Shown here: positions 1 to 8,084 of the stretch, in pieces
Layout of the letters: every line of letters starts with the position of its first letter
How positions within the stretch are numbered: the first letter of the stretch is position 1
Program-made: the position numbers and the translations under genes
The notes under the pieces: generated by a model
The model's input: only the letters and a program-made list of their open reading frames with translations
What the model was told of the DNA's origin: nothing
Databases searched by the model: none
NCBI GenBank assembly: GCA_016709675.1
Contig: JADJMH010000033.1
Coordinates: forward strand, 1-17,739
DNA from: Candidatus Accumulibacter proximus
Lineage (GTDB): Bacteria > Pseudomonadota > Gammaproteobacteria > Burkholderiales > Rhodocyclaceae
Length of the DNA stretch: 17,739 nt
Direction of reading: 5' to 3'

Positions 1-629
1 AGTACCAGATCATCCCGGTAACGCCTTTTCAGCAGAACTGCAGCCTCCTGTGGTGCGAGCAAACCCGACGCGGCGCCGTGGTCGATCCCGGTGGCGATGT
101 GTCGCGCATCCTGCGCGCAGTCGACGCCAATGGGGTCGAGCTGGAGAGAATTCTCGTCACGCACGGGCATATCGATCACGCCGGTGCCGTGGCCGAGTTG
201 GCGACACGCCTGTCCCTGCCGATCGAAGGACCGCAGCGCGAGGATCAGTTCTGGATTGACGGCATGCCGGCGCAGAGCAAGATGTTCGGTTTCGCCAATG
301 TACGAGCCTTCACCCCTGACCGCTGGCTCGAGCAGGGGGACACGGTGCGGTTCGGCAATGTCGAGCTGGATGTCTTCCATTGCCCCGGACATACGCCCGG
401 GCACATCGTCTTCTTTGACCGGCTTGGCCGCCTTGCGATCGTCGGCGACGTGCTCTTCCAGGGCTCGATCGGCCGCACCGACTTCCCGAAAGGCGATTTC
501 GATACCCTGATTTCGTCGATTCACAACCGGCTGTGGCCGCTCGGCAACGACGTGGCGTTCATTCCCGGCCACGGTCCGATGTCAACTTTCGGTGCCGAAC
601 GACGCAGCAACCCGTTTTGCGGCGATTAG
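1..629 (+). CDS. Metallo-beta-lactamase-fold hydrolase, glyoxalase II-like (5' partial)
   Basis: The frame is open from base 3 (Tyr-Gln-Ile-Ile-Pro-Val) to a TAG at 627-629, so only the first one or two codons are missing at the left edge. The protein has the metal-binding signature THGHIDHAG (HxHxDH), a second metal His in HCPGHTPGH, the bridging Asp in IVGDVLF, and a last His in FIPGHGPMS. These define the MBL fold, and the compact length of about 209 residues fits YcbL-like type II hydroxyacylglutathione hydrolases. Such enzymes hydrolyse thioesters such as S-lactoylglutathione in the cytoplasm. The exact substrate cannot be read from the sequence. The ending ERRSNPFCGD is intact. It is convergent with lpdA and shares its terminator, so it is not part of the TCA operon. 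The GTG at 78 is internal and is not the start. Confidence 0.88.
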   Translation, partial: YQIIPVTPFQQNCSLLWCEQTRRGAVVDPGGDVSRILRAVDANGVELERILVTHGHIDHAGAVAELATRLSLPIEGPQREDQFWIDGMPAQSKMFGFANVRAFTPDRWLEQGDTVRFGNVELDVFHCPGHTPGHIVFFDRLGRLAIVGDVLFQGSIGRTDFPKGDFDTLISSIHNRLWPLGNDVAFIPGHGPMSTFGAERRSNPFCGD

Positions 630-691
630 CTGGCGCTACCCTGGTTCGCACCGTTGTCACAAAGTCACCCGGCGACCCGCAGCCACACGCA

Positions 692-725
692 AAAAAGGGG
701 AGGTGCCACGGCACCTCCCCTTTTT
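692..725. terminator. Bidirectional rho-independent terminator between the MBL hydrolase gene and lpdA
   Basis: A perfect inverted repeat has the arms GGGGAGGTGCC (697-707) and GGCACCTCCCC (710-720). Flanking A5 and T5 tracts extend the pairing to 16 bp around a 2-nt loop. Both strands show a GC stem followed by a T-run, so the element can end transcription of the plus-strand hydrolase gene and of the minus-strand lpdA, whose stop lies about 12 bp away. Confidence 0.93.
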
Positions 726-736
726 CTCTTGCTCGG

Positions 737-2173
737 CTAAAAGTGCAGCGGCCTCTTGTCGCAGGCCAGTGCCGCTTCGTGGACCACTTCGGACAGTGTC
801 GGATGCGCGTGGCAGATACGAGCCAGGTCTTCCGACGCAGCACCGAACTCCATCGCCACAACACCCTCGGCGATCAGCTCGGACGCATTCGCGCCGATGA
901 TATGGACGCCGAGAATGCGGTCGGTCGTGGCGCAGGCAAGCATCTTGACAAAGCCGCTGGGCTCGCCCATGCCGAGCGCCCGGCCATTGGCGGCGAAGGG
1001 AATCCTGCCGGCCCGGTAAGCAACGCCTTCAGCCTTCAACTGCTGCTCGGTCCTGCCGACCCAGGCGATCTCCGGACTGGTGTAGATCACCCAGGGAATG
1101 GTCTCGAAATTGCAGTGCCCGGCCTGACCGGCCATGATCTCGGCAACCATGACGCCCTCTTCCATCGCCTTGTGCGCCAGCATCGGACCGGCAACGACGT
1201 CGCCGACCGCCCAGACGCCGGGAAGATTGGTCCGGCAATGCAAATCGACTTCGATCTGACCGCGATCGGTTAGCTTCAGGCCGACCTTGTCGGCAGCCAG
1301 GCCGTCGGTATTCGGAATACGGCCAATCGACACGATGAGGCGGTCGGCGTCGAGTTTCTGCTCGTTGCCCTCCTTGTCGGTATAGTCGATCGAGACGCCT
1401 TTCTGCGAGACCTTGACGTCGCCGATCTCGATACCGGTGATGATCTTCAGACCCTGCTTGGCGAAAATCTTGGCGGCTTCCTTGGCGACATCGACATCGG
1501 TGACCGAAAGAAAGTCCGGCAGCGCCTCGAGGATGATCACTTCGGACCCCAGGCGACGCCAGACGCTGCCCATTTCGAGGCCAATCACGCCGGCGCCGAT
1601 GACCGCGAGCTTCTTCGGGACGGCATTGATGTCCAGCGCACCGACGTTGTCGCAAACGATCTCGTTATCGACCGGAACTCCGGGCAGGTGACGCGCCTTG
1701 GACCCCGTGGCGACAATCACCTGCTTGGCCTCAACCAGATCGTCACCCACCTTGAGCTGCCAGACCTCGCTGCCCACTGCCCCCTTGCGGCCGACGAAAG
1801 CACCGTGCCCATTGAGCAGGACGATCTTGTTCTTCTTGAACAGGCCCTTGATGCCGCTGGTCAGTTGTTTGACGATGCCGTCCTTACGCGCGAGCATCCT
1901 GGCCACATCGATCGCCGGATCGCCGACGCAGATGCCCTGATCGGCGAAACTGTGGGTGGCTTCCTCGAAAAGGTGTGAGGTGTGCAGCAGTGCCTTGGAA
2001 GGAATGCAACCAACGTTCAGACAGGTGCCACCCAGACGCGGCTCGCCCTTTGGATCAGCATAGGCATTCGATTCACAACAGGCGACACTAAAGCCGAGCT
2101 GTGCGGCGCGGATTGCAGCAACGTAGCCACCGGGACCGCCACCGACAACAAGAACGTCAAATTGCTTGGACAT
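737..2173 (-). CDS. lpdA: Dihydrolipoyl dehydrogenase (E3)
   Basis: E3 flavoprotein that reoxidises the dihydrolipoyl group of the E2 core using NAD+; here it most likely serves the 2-oxoglutarate dehydrogenase complex encoded just upstream. The 478-residue product starts MSKQFDVLVV. It has the FAD dinucleotide motif GGGPGGYVAA, the redox disulphide in GGTCLNVGCIPSK (Cys51, Cys56), the NAD-binding motif VIGAGVIGLEMG, the second FAD motif VWAVGDVV, and the C-terminal His-Glu active-site segment HAHPTLSEVVHEA. The start at 2173 is preferred over one 10 codons upstream because an AGAAAGGGA ribosome-binding site lies about 7 nt before it. It is last in sucA-sucB-lpdA. An inverted repeat sits between sucB and lpdA, and a strong terminator follows. 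Confidence 0.97.
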   Translation of the reverse strand: MSKQFDVLVVGGGPGGYVAAIRAAQLGFSVACCESNAYADPKGEPRLGGTCLNVGCIPSKALLHTSHLFEEATHSFADQGICVGDPAIDVARMLARKDGIVKQLTSGIKGLFKKNKIVLLNGHGAFVGRKGAVGSEVWQLKVGDDLVEAKQVIVATGSKARHLPGVPVDNEIVCDNVGALDINAVPKKLAVIGAGVIGLEMGSVWRRLGSEVIILEALPDFLSVTDVDVAKEAAKIFAKQGLKIITGIEIGDVKVSQKGVSIDYTDKEGNEQKLDADRLIVSIGRIPNTDGLAADKVGLKLTDRGQIEVDLHCRTNLPGVWAVGDVVAGPMLAHKAMEEGVMVAEIMAGQAGHCNFETIPWVIYTSPEIAWVGRTEQQLKAEGVAYRAGRIPFAANGRALGMGEPSGFVKMLACATTDRILGVHIIGANASELIAEGVVAMEFGAASEDLARICHAHPTLSEVVHEAALACDKRPLHF

Positions 2174-2188
2174 GATAGATTCCCTTTC

Positions 2189-2266
2189 TAACCGCAGAGA
2201 CACCGAGGCATAGAGTCTGCACAGAGTGTCTCCCCTGTGTCTCCGTGCCTCGGTGGTGAGTGGTTA
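2189..2266. repeat. Imperfect inverted repeat (REP-like element) between sucB and lpdA
   Basis: The arms CACCGAGGCA (2201-2210) and TGCCTCGGTG (2246-2255) are exact complements. Outer TAACC/GGTTA segments and inner GAGACAC/TGTCTC-type matches extend the symmetry over about 78 bp. The wording (CAGAGACACCGAGGCA, CTGTGTCTCCGTGCC) resembles the 'CAGAGACACAGAGGCAC' dispersed palindromes that I recall from many environmental proteobacterial genomes; that link is from memory. The element reaches the sucB stop codon and ends just before the lpdA ribosome-binding site, so it could form a hairpin in the sucB-lpdA mRNA. It has no T-tract, which argues against a classical terminator. Confidence 0.75.
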
Positions 2267-3499
2267 AACGCCGAGCAGCAGGCGGGCCGGATCTTCCAGC
2301 GCCTCCTTCATGGTCACCAGGCCAAGCACCGCCTCGCGACCGTCGATGATCCGGTGGTCGTACGACATCGCCAGATAGTTGATCGGGCGAATCACCACCT
2401 GGCCATTCTCGACGACCGGACGGTCCTTGGTGGCGTGAATGCCGAGGATCGCCGATTGCGGCGGGTTGATGATCGGCGTGGACAGCATCGAACCGAAGAC
2501 ACCGCCGTTGGAGATCGAGAAGGTACCGCCGGTCAGATCCTCCATCGACAACTTGCCGTCCTTGGCCTTGCCACCGAACTCGCCAATCTTCTTTTCGATG
2601 TCGGCGATGGTCATCTGGTCAGCATCGCGCAGGATCGGCACAACCAGACCGCGCGGACTGCCGACGGCAATGCCGATATCGATGTAGCCGTGGTAGACGA
2701 TGTCGTTGCCATCCACCGAAGCGTTGATCACCGGGAACTTCTGCAGGGCGGCAACGGCGGCCTTGACGAAGAAGCCCATGAAGCCCAGGCGAACACCATG
2801 TGCCTTCTCGAAGCGGTCGCCGTACTGCTTGCGCAGCGCCATGATCGGACCCATGTTCACTTCGTTGAAGGTCGTCAGGATCGCATTGCTGGCCTGCGAC
2901 TGCAGCAGGCGCTCGGCGACGCGGGCACGCAGGCGCGACATCGGTACGCGCTGCTCTGGCCGGTCGCCGAGGGGAACCATGACACTTGGAGCCGGTGCCA
3001 AGGCGGGAGCGGCGCTGGTGGCCGGCGCAGCGGCTGGAATCGAGGGCGCTTTTGGCGCCGGCGCCTGCGTGGCCAGTGCATCGGACTTGGTCACCCGACC
3101 ACCACGACCCGTACCCGCCACCTCAGCCGCCGCCACACCCTTCTCCTCGAGGATCTTGCGCGCCGCCGGCATTGCTACGCCTGAGGCCGTGGCTGATGGC
3201 GACCGCCGCGCTTTGCGCAGCGGCGGCGATAACCGGCGCCGCGACCGCCACCCTGCCTGCGCTGCGGTGTCGATGCGTGCAATCACCTCACCCGCGACCA
3301 CGGTCTCCCCATCGCCCTTGACAATCTCAACCAATACGCCGCCGTCAGGTGCCGGCAGTTCGAGGACAACCTTGTCGGTCTCGATGTCGATCAGGTTTTC
3401 ATCCCGTGCGACGGCTTCGCCGGCCTTCTTGTGCCACGAGACCAGTGTCGCTTCCGCGACCGACTCGGAAAGCTGTGGAACTTTGACGTCGATGATCAT
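2264..3499 (-). CDS. sucB: 2-oxoglutarate dehydrogenase E2, dihydrolipoyllysine succinyltransferase
   Basis: Core acyltransferase of the 2-oxoglutarate dehydrogenase complex; it moves succinyl from E1-bound ThDP to CoA through a swinging lipoyl arm. In order, the 411-residue product has one lipoyl domain with Lys43 in IDIETDKVVLE, a linker, a peripheral subunit-binding domain (about 104-140, VAMPAARKILEEKG to GRGGRVTKSD), an Ala/Pro linker, and the catalytic domain ending with His382 and Asp386 in SYDHRIIDGRE. Only one lipoyl domain is normal for SucB. The gap to sucA is 12 nt. Oddly, residues about 83-101 read as Arg/Ser-rich sequence (GWRSRRRLSPPLRKARR), while the next frame reads as a typical Ala/Val/Pro linker. 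This indicates a pair of compensating indels near 3251-3253 and 3196-3202; the ORF remains open. Confidence 0.96.
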   Translation of the reverse strand: MIIDVKVPQLSESVAEATLVSWHKKAGEAVARDENLIDIETDKVVLELPAPDGGVLVEIVKGDGETVVAGEVIARIDTAAQAGWRSRRRLSPPLRKARRSPSATASGVAMPAARKILEEKGVAAAEVAGTGRGGRVTKSDALATQAPAPKAPSIPAAAPATSAAPALAPAPSVMVPLGDRPEQRVPMSRLRARVAERLLQSQASNAILTTFNEVNMGPIMALRKQYGDRFEKAHGVRLGFMGFFVKAAVAALQKFPVINASVDGNDIVYHGYIDIGIAVGSPRGLVVPILRDADQMTIADIEKKIGEFGGKAKDGKLSMEDLTGGTFSISNGGVFGSMLSTPIINPPQSAILGIHATKDRPVVENGQVVIRPINYLAMSYDHRIIDGREAVLGLVTMKEALEDPARLLLGV

Positions 3500-3511
3500 G
3501 TTCTCTCCGTT

Positions 3512-6352
3512 CTAGGGCAGTTTGTAGTACTCGATCTCACCGAAGACGGAATCGATCAGAGCCTTTTGTTGGGCGTTGTGCTTGCTGGAGTAGCCAACCG
3601 CCGGGGAAGCGGATGCTGGACGGGACACGAGCAACAGGTGCTGTCTCTCGCTGAGCGACCGCGACAGGTGCTGACGCGAGGCAATCCAGTACCATGCCCC
3701 CTGGTTGCGCGGCTCTTCCTGGCACCAGACGACCTCAGCCGCCTTCGGATACTTCGCCAACTCTTCCTGGAAGGACTCCTGGGGGAAGGGATAGAACTGT
3801 TCGAGGCGGGCAATCGCCACGTGCGTGGCCTTGCGCTCGTGCCGTGCCGCCACCAGTTCGTAGTAGATCTTCCCGGAGCAGAAGACGACACGGGTGACCT
3901 TCTTGGCGTTGATTGGCTCGACTTCCCCGATCACGCGCTGGAATTCGCCGTCGCTCAGTTCTGCCAGTGTCGAAGTCGCATCCTTGTGGCGCAGCAGCGA
4001 TTTCGGCGAAAAGACGATCAGCGGCTTGCGCTGACTACGCACGGCTTGCCGCCGCAGCATGTGGAAGACCTGCGCTGGCGTCGACGGCTGACAGACTTCC
4101 ATGTTCATCTCCGCACACAACTGCATGTAACGCTCTATGCGCGCCGACGAATGCTCCGGACCCTGCCCTTCGTAGCCGTGCGGCAAGAGCAGAACCAGAC
4201 CACTGGCGCGCCCCCACTTGGCTTCACCCGCGGCGATGAACTGATCGATGACCACCTGCGCGCCATTGGCGAAGTCCCCGAATTGCGCCTCCCAGACCAC
4301 CAGTTCGTGCGGGTTGGCCGTCGAGTAACCATACTCGAAAGCCAGCACGGCCTCTTCCGAGAGAACCGAGTCGAAGCACTGGAAGCCGCCCTGCCTGTCC
4401 TGCAGGTGAGCCAGTGGATAATAGGTCCCCTTGTCCCAGTGCTCGCGATTCTGGTCGTGCAGCGCGGCATGCCGGTGGAAAAAGGTGCTGCGACCGACAT
4501 CTTCGCCTGAAACACGGACACCGTAGCCGGAAACCAGCAGCGACGCGTAGGCCAGGTTTTCGGCCATCCCCCAGTCGACAGGCAGCTTGCCTTCGCCCAT
4601 CAGGCGACGATCTTCGATGATCTTCTTCACCCGGCTGTGCAGAGTGAAATTCTCGGGGATGGCCGTCAGCCGCTCGGCCAGGCGCTGTAGCTCGCTGAGC
4701 GGGACCTTGGTATCGCAGTTCTCGATGTATCTCGGCGACAGGAAGGGAGTCCAGTCAATGGTCATCGGGTGCTTGTAGCCGGCGAGCACCGGGTTGTAGA
4801 GCAACTCGCCACGATCAAGATGAGCACGGTAATCGGCGATGATCTCGTCCGGCCCCTCGGGTGGAAGAACGCCCTCGGCAACCAGCTTGTCGGCGTAGAG
4901 CTTGCGCGTACCGGGATGCGCCTGGATCTTCTTGTACATCAGCGGTTGCGTGACCATCGGCTCATCCTGCTCGTTGTGGCCGAGCTTGCGATAGCAGACG
5001 ATGTCGACCACCACATCCTTCTTGAAGGTCTTGCGGTATTCAACGGCGATGCCGGTGACCAGTGCCACCGCTTCCGGGTCGTCGCCATTGACATGAAAGA
5101 TGGGCGCTTCAGCCATCTTGAAGATGTCGGTGCAATACAGCGACGAGCGATAATCGCGCGGATCCGAGGTGGTAAAACCGATCTGGTTGTTGACCACGAT
5201 ATGCACCGTGCCGCCAACCCCGTAGCCACGCGTCTGCGCAAAGTTGAGCATTTCCTGGTTGACACCCTGACCGGCCACGGCAGCATCACCGTGGATCAGC
5301 ACCGCCAGGACCTTGTCCTTACCATTCTCGCCGCGACGACGCTGACGCGAGTAAACCGAGCCGACCACCACCGGGTTAACGATTTCGAGATGTGACGGGT
5401 TGAAGGACAAGGTCAGGTGGCAGGGACCGCCCGGCGTGGATACATCGGACGAGTAACCCATGTGGTACTTGACGTCACCGGCGGCCAAGTCCTGCGCCTT
5501 CTTGCCTTCGAACTCCTCAAACAGCATCGCCGGCGCCTTGCCCAGCGTATTGACCAGCACGTTGAGGCGACCGCGATGGGCCATACCGACAACGATCTCG
5601 TCAACCCCGCCGGCACCGGCGACACGAATCAGCTCGTCCATGGCGACGATCGTGGATTCACCCCCTTCCAGCGAGAAGCGCTTCTGGCCGACATAACGGG
5701 TATGCAGGTAGCGCTCGAGCGTTTCGGCAGCGGTCAGACGTTCGAGCATCCGCTTTCTCTCATCGGCCGTGTAGTTCGGCTTGGAATGGATGCGCTCAAG
5801 GCGATCCTGAATCCAGCGCTTCTCGGCAGTCGTGCTGATGTACATGTACTCGACGCCGATCGATCCACAATAGGTCGCCTTCAAGGCATCGTAGATCTGA
5901 CCGAAAGTGGCGTGGTCCGGCGTTCCCTTGAACGATCCGGCGTTGAACACCGTGTTCAGATCAGCATCGGAGAAGCCGTAATAGGCCGGATCAAGCTGCG
6001 GCACTTCGGGACGAGGGGTGCGCTTCAGAGGGTCAAGGTTGGCCCAGCGATCACCAATGAAGCGATACGAGGTGATCATCTGCAGAATACCGACCTGTTT
6101 CCTGTCGTCTACCGGTGCCACGGCGGCAGCGCGATAGCCACCCTTCCTTGCCTGCTCGGCGAAGGCATTGATTACCGGCAGGTGCGGCACATCGCGGGCG
6201 ACATAACCCGGGAGTTGCGCCAGCTTGTCGAAATACTCGCGCCATTGCTCGGACACCGAGCCAGGATTATCGAGATAGTTCTCGTACAACTCCTCGACAA
6301 AGGGTGCGTTGCCGCCAAAAAGGAGGGAGTTACCAAAAAGCTGATTCATCAT
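3512..6352 (-). CDS. sucA: 2-oxoglutarate dehydrogenase E1 component
   Basis: ThDP-dependent E1 that decarboxylates 2-oxoglutarate and succinylates the lipoyl group of SucB. The 946-residue product is close to the E. coli protein in length. It begins with the short N-terminal segment that binds E2 (FVEELYENYLDNPGSVSEQW). It then has the active-site block VVGMAHRGRLNVL, the ThDP/Mg motif starting HGDAAVAGQGVNQE and ending NNQIGFTTS, and the transketolase-like pyrimidine-binding half around VLSEEAVLAFEYGYS. No frame disruption is seen over 2.8 kb. Two adjacent ATGs occur; an AGGTAA box 5 nt before the first supports it. A terminator upstream separates it from gltA, so sucA-sucB-lpdA probably has its own promoter, though I could not identify one in the 67 bp between. 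Confidence 0.97.
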   Translation of the reverse strand: MMNQLFGNSLLFGGNAPFVEELYENYLDNPGSVSEQWREYFDKLAQLPGYVARDVPHLPVINAFAEQARKGGYRAAAVAPVDDRKQVGILQMITSYRFIGDRWANLDPLKRTPRPEVPQLDPAYYGFSDADLNTVFNAGSFKGTPDHATFGQIYDALKATYCGSIGVEYMYISTTAEKRWIQDRLERIHSKPNYTADERKRMLERLTAAETLERYLHTRYVGQKRFSLEGGESTIVAMDELIRVAGAGGVDEIVVGMAHRGRLNVLVNTLGKAPAMLFEEFEGKKAQDLAAGDVKYHMGYSSDVSTPGGPCHLTLSFNPSHLEIVNPVVVGSVYSRQRRRGENGKDKVLAVLIHGDAAVAGQGVNQEMLNFAQTRGYGVGGTVHIVVNNQIGFTTSDPRDYRSSLYCTDIFKMAEAPIFHVNGDDPEAVALVTGIAVEYRKTFKKDVVVDIVCYRKLGHNEQDEPMVTQPLMYKKIQAHPGTRKLYADKLVAEGVLPPEGPDEIIADYRAHLDRGELLYNPVLAGYKHPMTIDWTPFLSPRYIENCDTKVPLSELQRLAERLTAIPENFTLHSRVKKIIEDRRLMGEGKLPVDWGMAENLAYASLLVSGYGVRVSGEDVGRSTFFHRHAALHDQNREHWDKGTYYPLAHLQDRQGGFQCFDSVLSEEAVLAFEYGYSTANPHELVVWEAQFGDFANGAQVVIDQFIAAGEAKWGRASGLVLLLPHGYEGQGPEHSSARIERYMQLCAEMNMEVCQPSTPAQVFHMLRRQAVRSQRKPLIVFSPKSLLRHKDATSTLAELSDGEFQRVIGEVEPINAKKVTRVVFCSGKIYYELVAARHERKATHVAIARLEQFYPFPQESFQEELAKYPKAAEVVWCQEEPRNQGAWYWIASRQHLSRSLSERQHLLLVSRPASASPAVGYSSKHNAQQKALIDSVFGEIEYYKLP

Positions 6353-6423
6353 GGCAGTTACCTGTCGTCACCGTTCTGGTTCGAATTGAGGAAACCTGTG
6401 GCGGCAAGACCACAGCATGAAAA

Positions 6424-6449
6424 AAGGGCGGCTACTGCCTGCCGCCCTT
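6424..6449 (-). terminator. Rho-independent terminator downstream of gltA
   Basis: AAGGGCGGC (6424-6432) pairs with GCCGCCCTT (6441-6449) around an 8-nt loop. Read on the minus strand, the stem is followed by a T6 tract (complement of 6420-6425). It lies about 15 bp past the gltA stop and 71 bp before the sucA start, so it divides the TCA cluster into an sdh-gltA unit and a sucAB-lpdA unit. Confidence 0.88.
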
Positions 6450-6463
6450 CCGAATCCGTCGGC

Positions 6464-7759
6464 CTAACGCTGGCCAACCGGAACCACATCGCGCCTGGCT
6501 GGACCAACATAGAGCTGACGCGGGCGACCGATCTTGTATTCCGGATCGTTGATCATCTCTTCCCATTGCGTCATCCAGCCGACGGTGCGCGCCAGCGCAA
6601 AGATACAGGTGAACATCGTGGTCGGAATGCCCAGCGCCTTCTGCACGATACCCGAGTAGAAATCGACGTTCGGATAGAGCTTCTTCTCGATGAAGTAATC
6701 GTCCTCGAGGGCGATCTTTTCGAGTTCCATCGCCAGCTTGAACAAGCGATCGTTCTCCAGACCGAGTTCCTGCAGCACTTCGTTGCATACCTTGCGCATC
6801 AGCTTGGCGCGCGGATCGAAGTTCTTGTAGACGCGATGCCCGAAGCCCATCAACTTGAAGTCGTCGTTCTTGTCCTTGGCCCGCGTGATGTATTTCCCGA
6901 CACGCGAAACATCGTGAATCTCTTCGAGCATCTGCAGGCAGGCCTCGTTGGCACCGCCATGCGCCGGCCCCCAGAGACAGGCGATCCCCGCCGAGATACA
7001 GGCGTATGGATTGGCGCCGGAAGAACCCGACAGGCGGACCGTAGAGGTCGACGCGTTCTGCTCGTGGTCGGCATGCAGGGTGAAGATCGTGTCGAGCGCA
7101 TGTACCAGCACCGGATTCGGCTTGTACTCCTCGCACGGCGTGCCGAACATCATGTGCATGAAGTTCGCGGTGTAACCGAGGTCGTTGCGCGGGTACATGA
7201 ACGGCTCGCCGCGGTGGTACTTGTAGGCCATGGCGACGATCGTCGGCAGCTTCGCCACGATGCGGTTGAAACTGATGTTCTGGTGCTCGAGATCGGAAAA
7301 ATCCTCGGCCTCATGGTAAAACGCCGACAAGGCACCGACCACACCGACCAGCACGGCCATCGGGTGCGCATCACGACGAAAGCCCTGGTAGAACTTCACC
7401 AGTTGCTCGTGCACCATGGTGTGATCTTGAATATTCTTCTCGAACTGGGCCTTTTCGCTGGTGGTCGGCAGCTCGCCATGCCACAAGAGGTAGGCCACCT
7501 CAAGGAAGTTGCACTGCTCGGCCAGTTGCTCGATCGGGTAGCCGCGATAGAGCAGCTCGCCCTTGTCGCCGTCAATGAACGTGACCGTCGACCGGCAGCT
7601 GGCTGTCGACAGGTAGCCAGAGTCGTACGTGAACAAACCGGTCTTGGCGCCCAGGGTACGAATGTCGATGCAATCATTGCCGTGGGTAGGCGTCATGATT
7701 GGGAACTCGACGGGCGCTCGCCCTTCGATGATCAGAGTTGCTTTACGTTCGGTCGTCAT
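6464..7759 (-). CDS. gltA: Citrate synthase (type II, hexameric class)
   Basis: Condenses acetyl-CoA and oxaloacetate to citrate in the cytoplasm, the entry step of the TCA cycle. The 431-residue product is close to E. coli GltA. The catalytic triad is visible: His267 in LWGPAHGGANE, His308 in MGFGHRVYKNFDPR, and Asp366 in PNVDFYSG. The substrate-binding segment FTLHADHEQNASTSTVR is also present. The length and the N-terminal beta-strand extension are those of Gram-negative hexameric enzymes, commonly regulated by NADH; that regulation is family knowledge and not shown here. It lies 69 bp after sdhE on the same strand with no terminator between them, and a good terminator follows, so it is probably the last gene of the sdh transcript. 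Confidence 0.97.
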   Translation of the reverse strand: MTTERKATLIIEGRAPVEFPIMTPTHGNDCIDIRTLGAKTGLFTYDSGYLSTASCRSTVTFIDGDKGELLYRGYPIEQLAEQCNFLEVAYLLWHGELPTTSEKAQFEKNIQDHTMVHEQLVKFYQGFRRDAHPMAVLVGVVGALSAFYHEAEDFSDLEHQNISFNRIVAKLPTIVAMAYKYHRGEPFMYPRNDLGYTANFMHMMFGTPCEEYKPNPVLVHALDTIFTLHADHEQNASTSTVRLSGSSGANPYACISAGIACLWGPAHGGANEACLQMLEEIHDVSRVGKYITRAKDKNDDFKLMGFGHRVYKNFDPRAKLMRKVCNEVLQELGLENDRLFKLAMELEKIALEDDYFIEKKLYPNVDFYSGIVQKALGIPTTMFTCIFALARTVGWMTQWEEMINDPEYKIGRPRQLYVGPARRDVVPVGQR

Positions 7760-7828
7760 TGTTTTATCCCCGTTCAGGTGTTGAGGTCACAGCTACGAAC
7801 AGGAAGCCGCCAGACTATGGCAACTTCC

Positions 7829-8084
7829 TTACTTAACTCTTACGGTGCGCAACAAGGCAAGGACTTCGGCCTGCACCGGATCTACACACTCGCGGCTACC
7901 ATTGACCAGCGGCCACAGTTCCAGATCCTCCATGTCGGCCAAGGCGACGAACGCATCCGCCTGCGCCGGAGCCAGCGTTGGAAAAACGCGGTCGAGAAAC
8001 TCCCCGAGCAGCAGGTCCATTTCCAGCATCGCACGCCGGGTGCAACGCCAGCGCAGGCGGTTGAGTCTTTTCCCGCTCCTCCAT
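7829..8084 (-). CDS. sdhE: Succinate dehydrogenase flavinylation factor SdhE (apparent 5' frameshift)
   Basis: SdhE (YgfY/Sdh5 family) helps attach FAD covalently to SdhA. The family hallmark is readable as RLRWRCTRRAMLEMDLLLG, followed by the short helical rest (FLDRVF, DMEDLELWPLV) to a TAA at 7829-7831. In that frame there is no ATG/GTG/TTG before the hallmark; the only one is the internal ATG at 8029, which would cut it off. The natural start is the ATG at 8084, which overlaps the sdhB stop as TGATG with GGAGG nearby. That ATG is one frame away and would join the hallmark after removing one base from the AAAA/GGG run at 8068-8074 (MEERE-RLNRLRW). As written, the gene therefore carries a +1 frameshift, real or a sequence error. 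Its position after sdhB and before gltA supports the identity. Confidence 0.85.

Noticed and set aside
3196..3253. Programmed ribosomal frameshifting in sucB (and in the CitE-like gene)
   Set aside because: No slippery heptamer or downstream stimulatory structure is evident, and the shifts compensate, which fits indels better than recoding.
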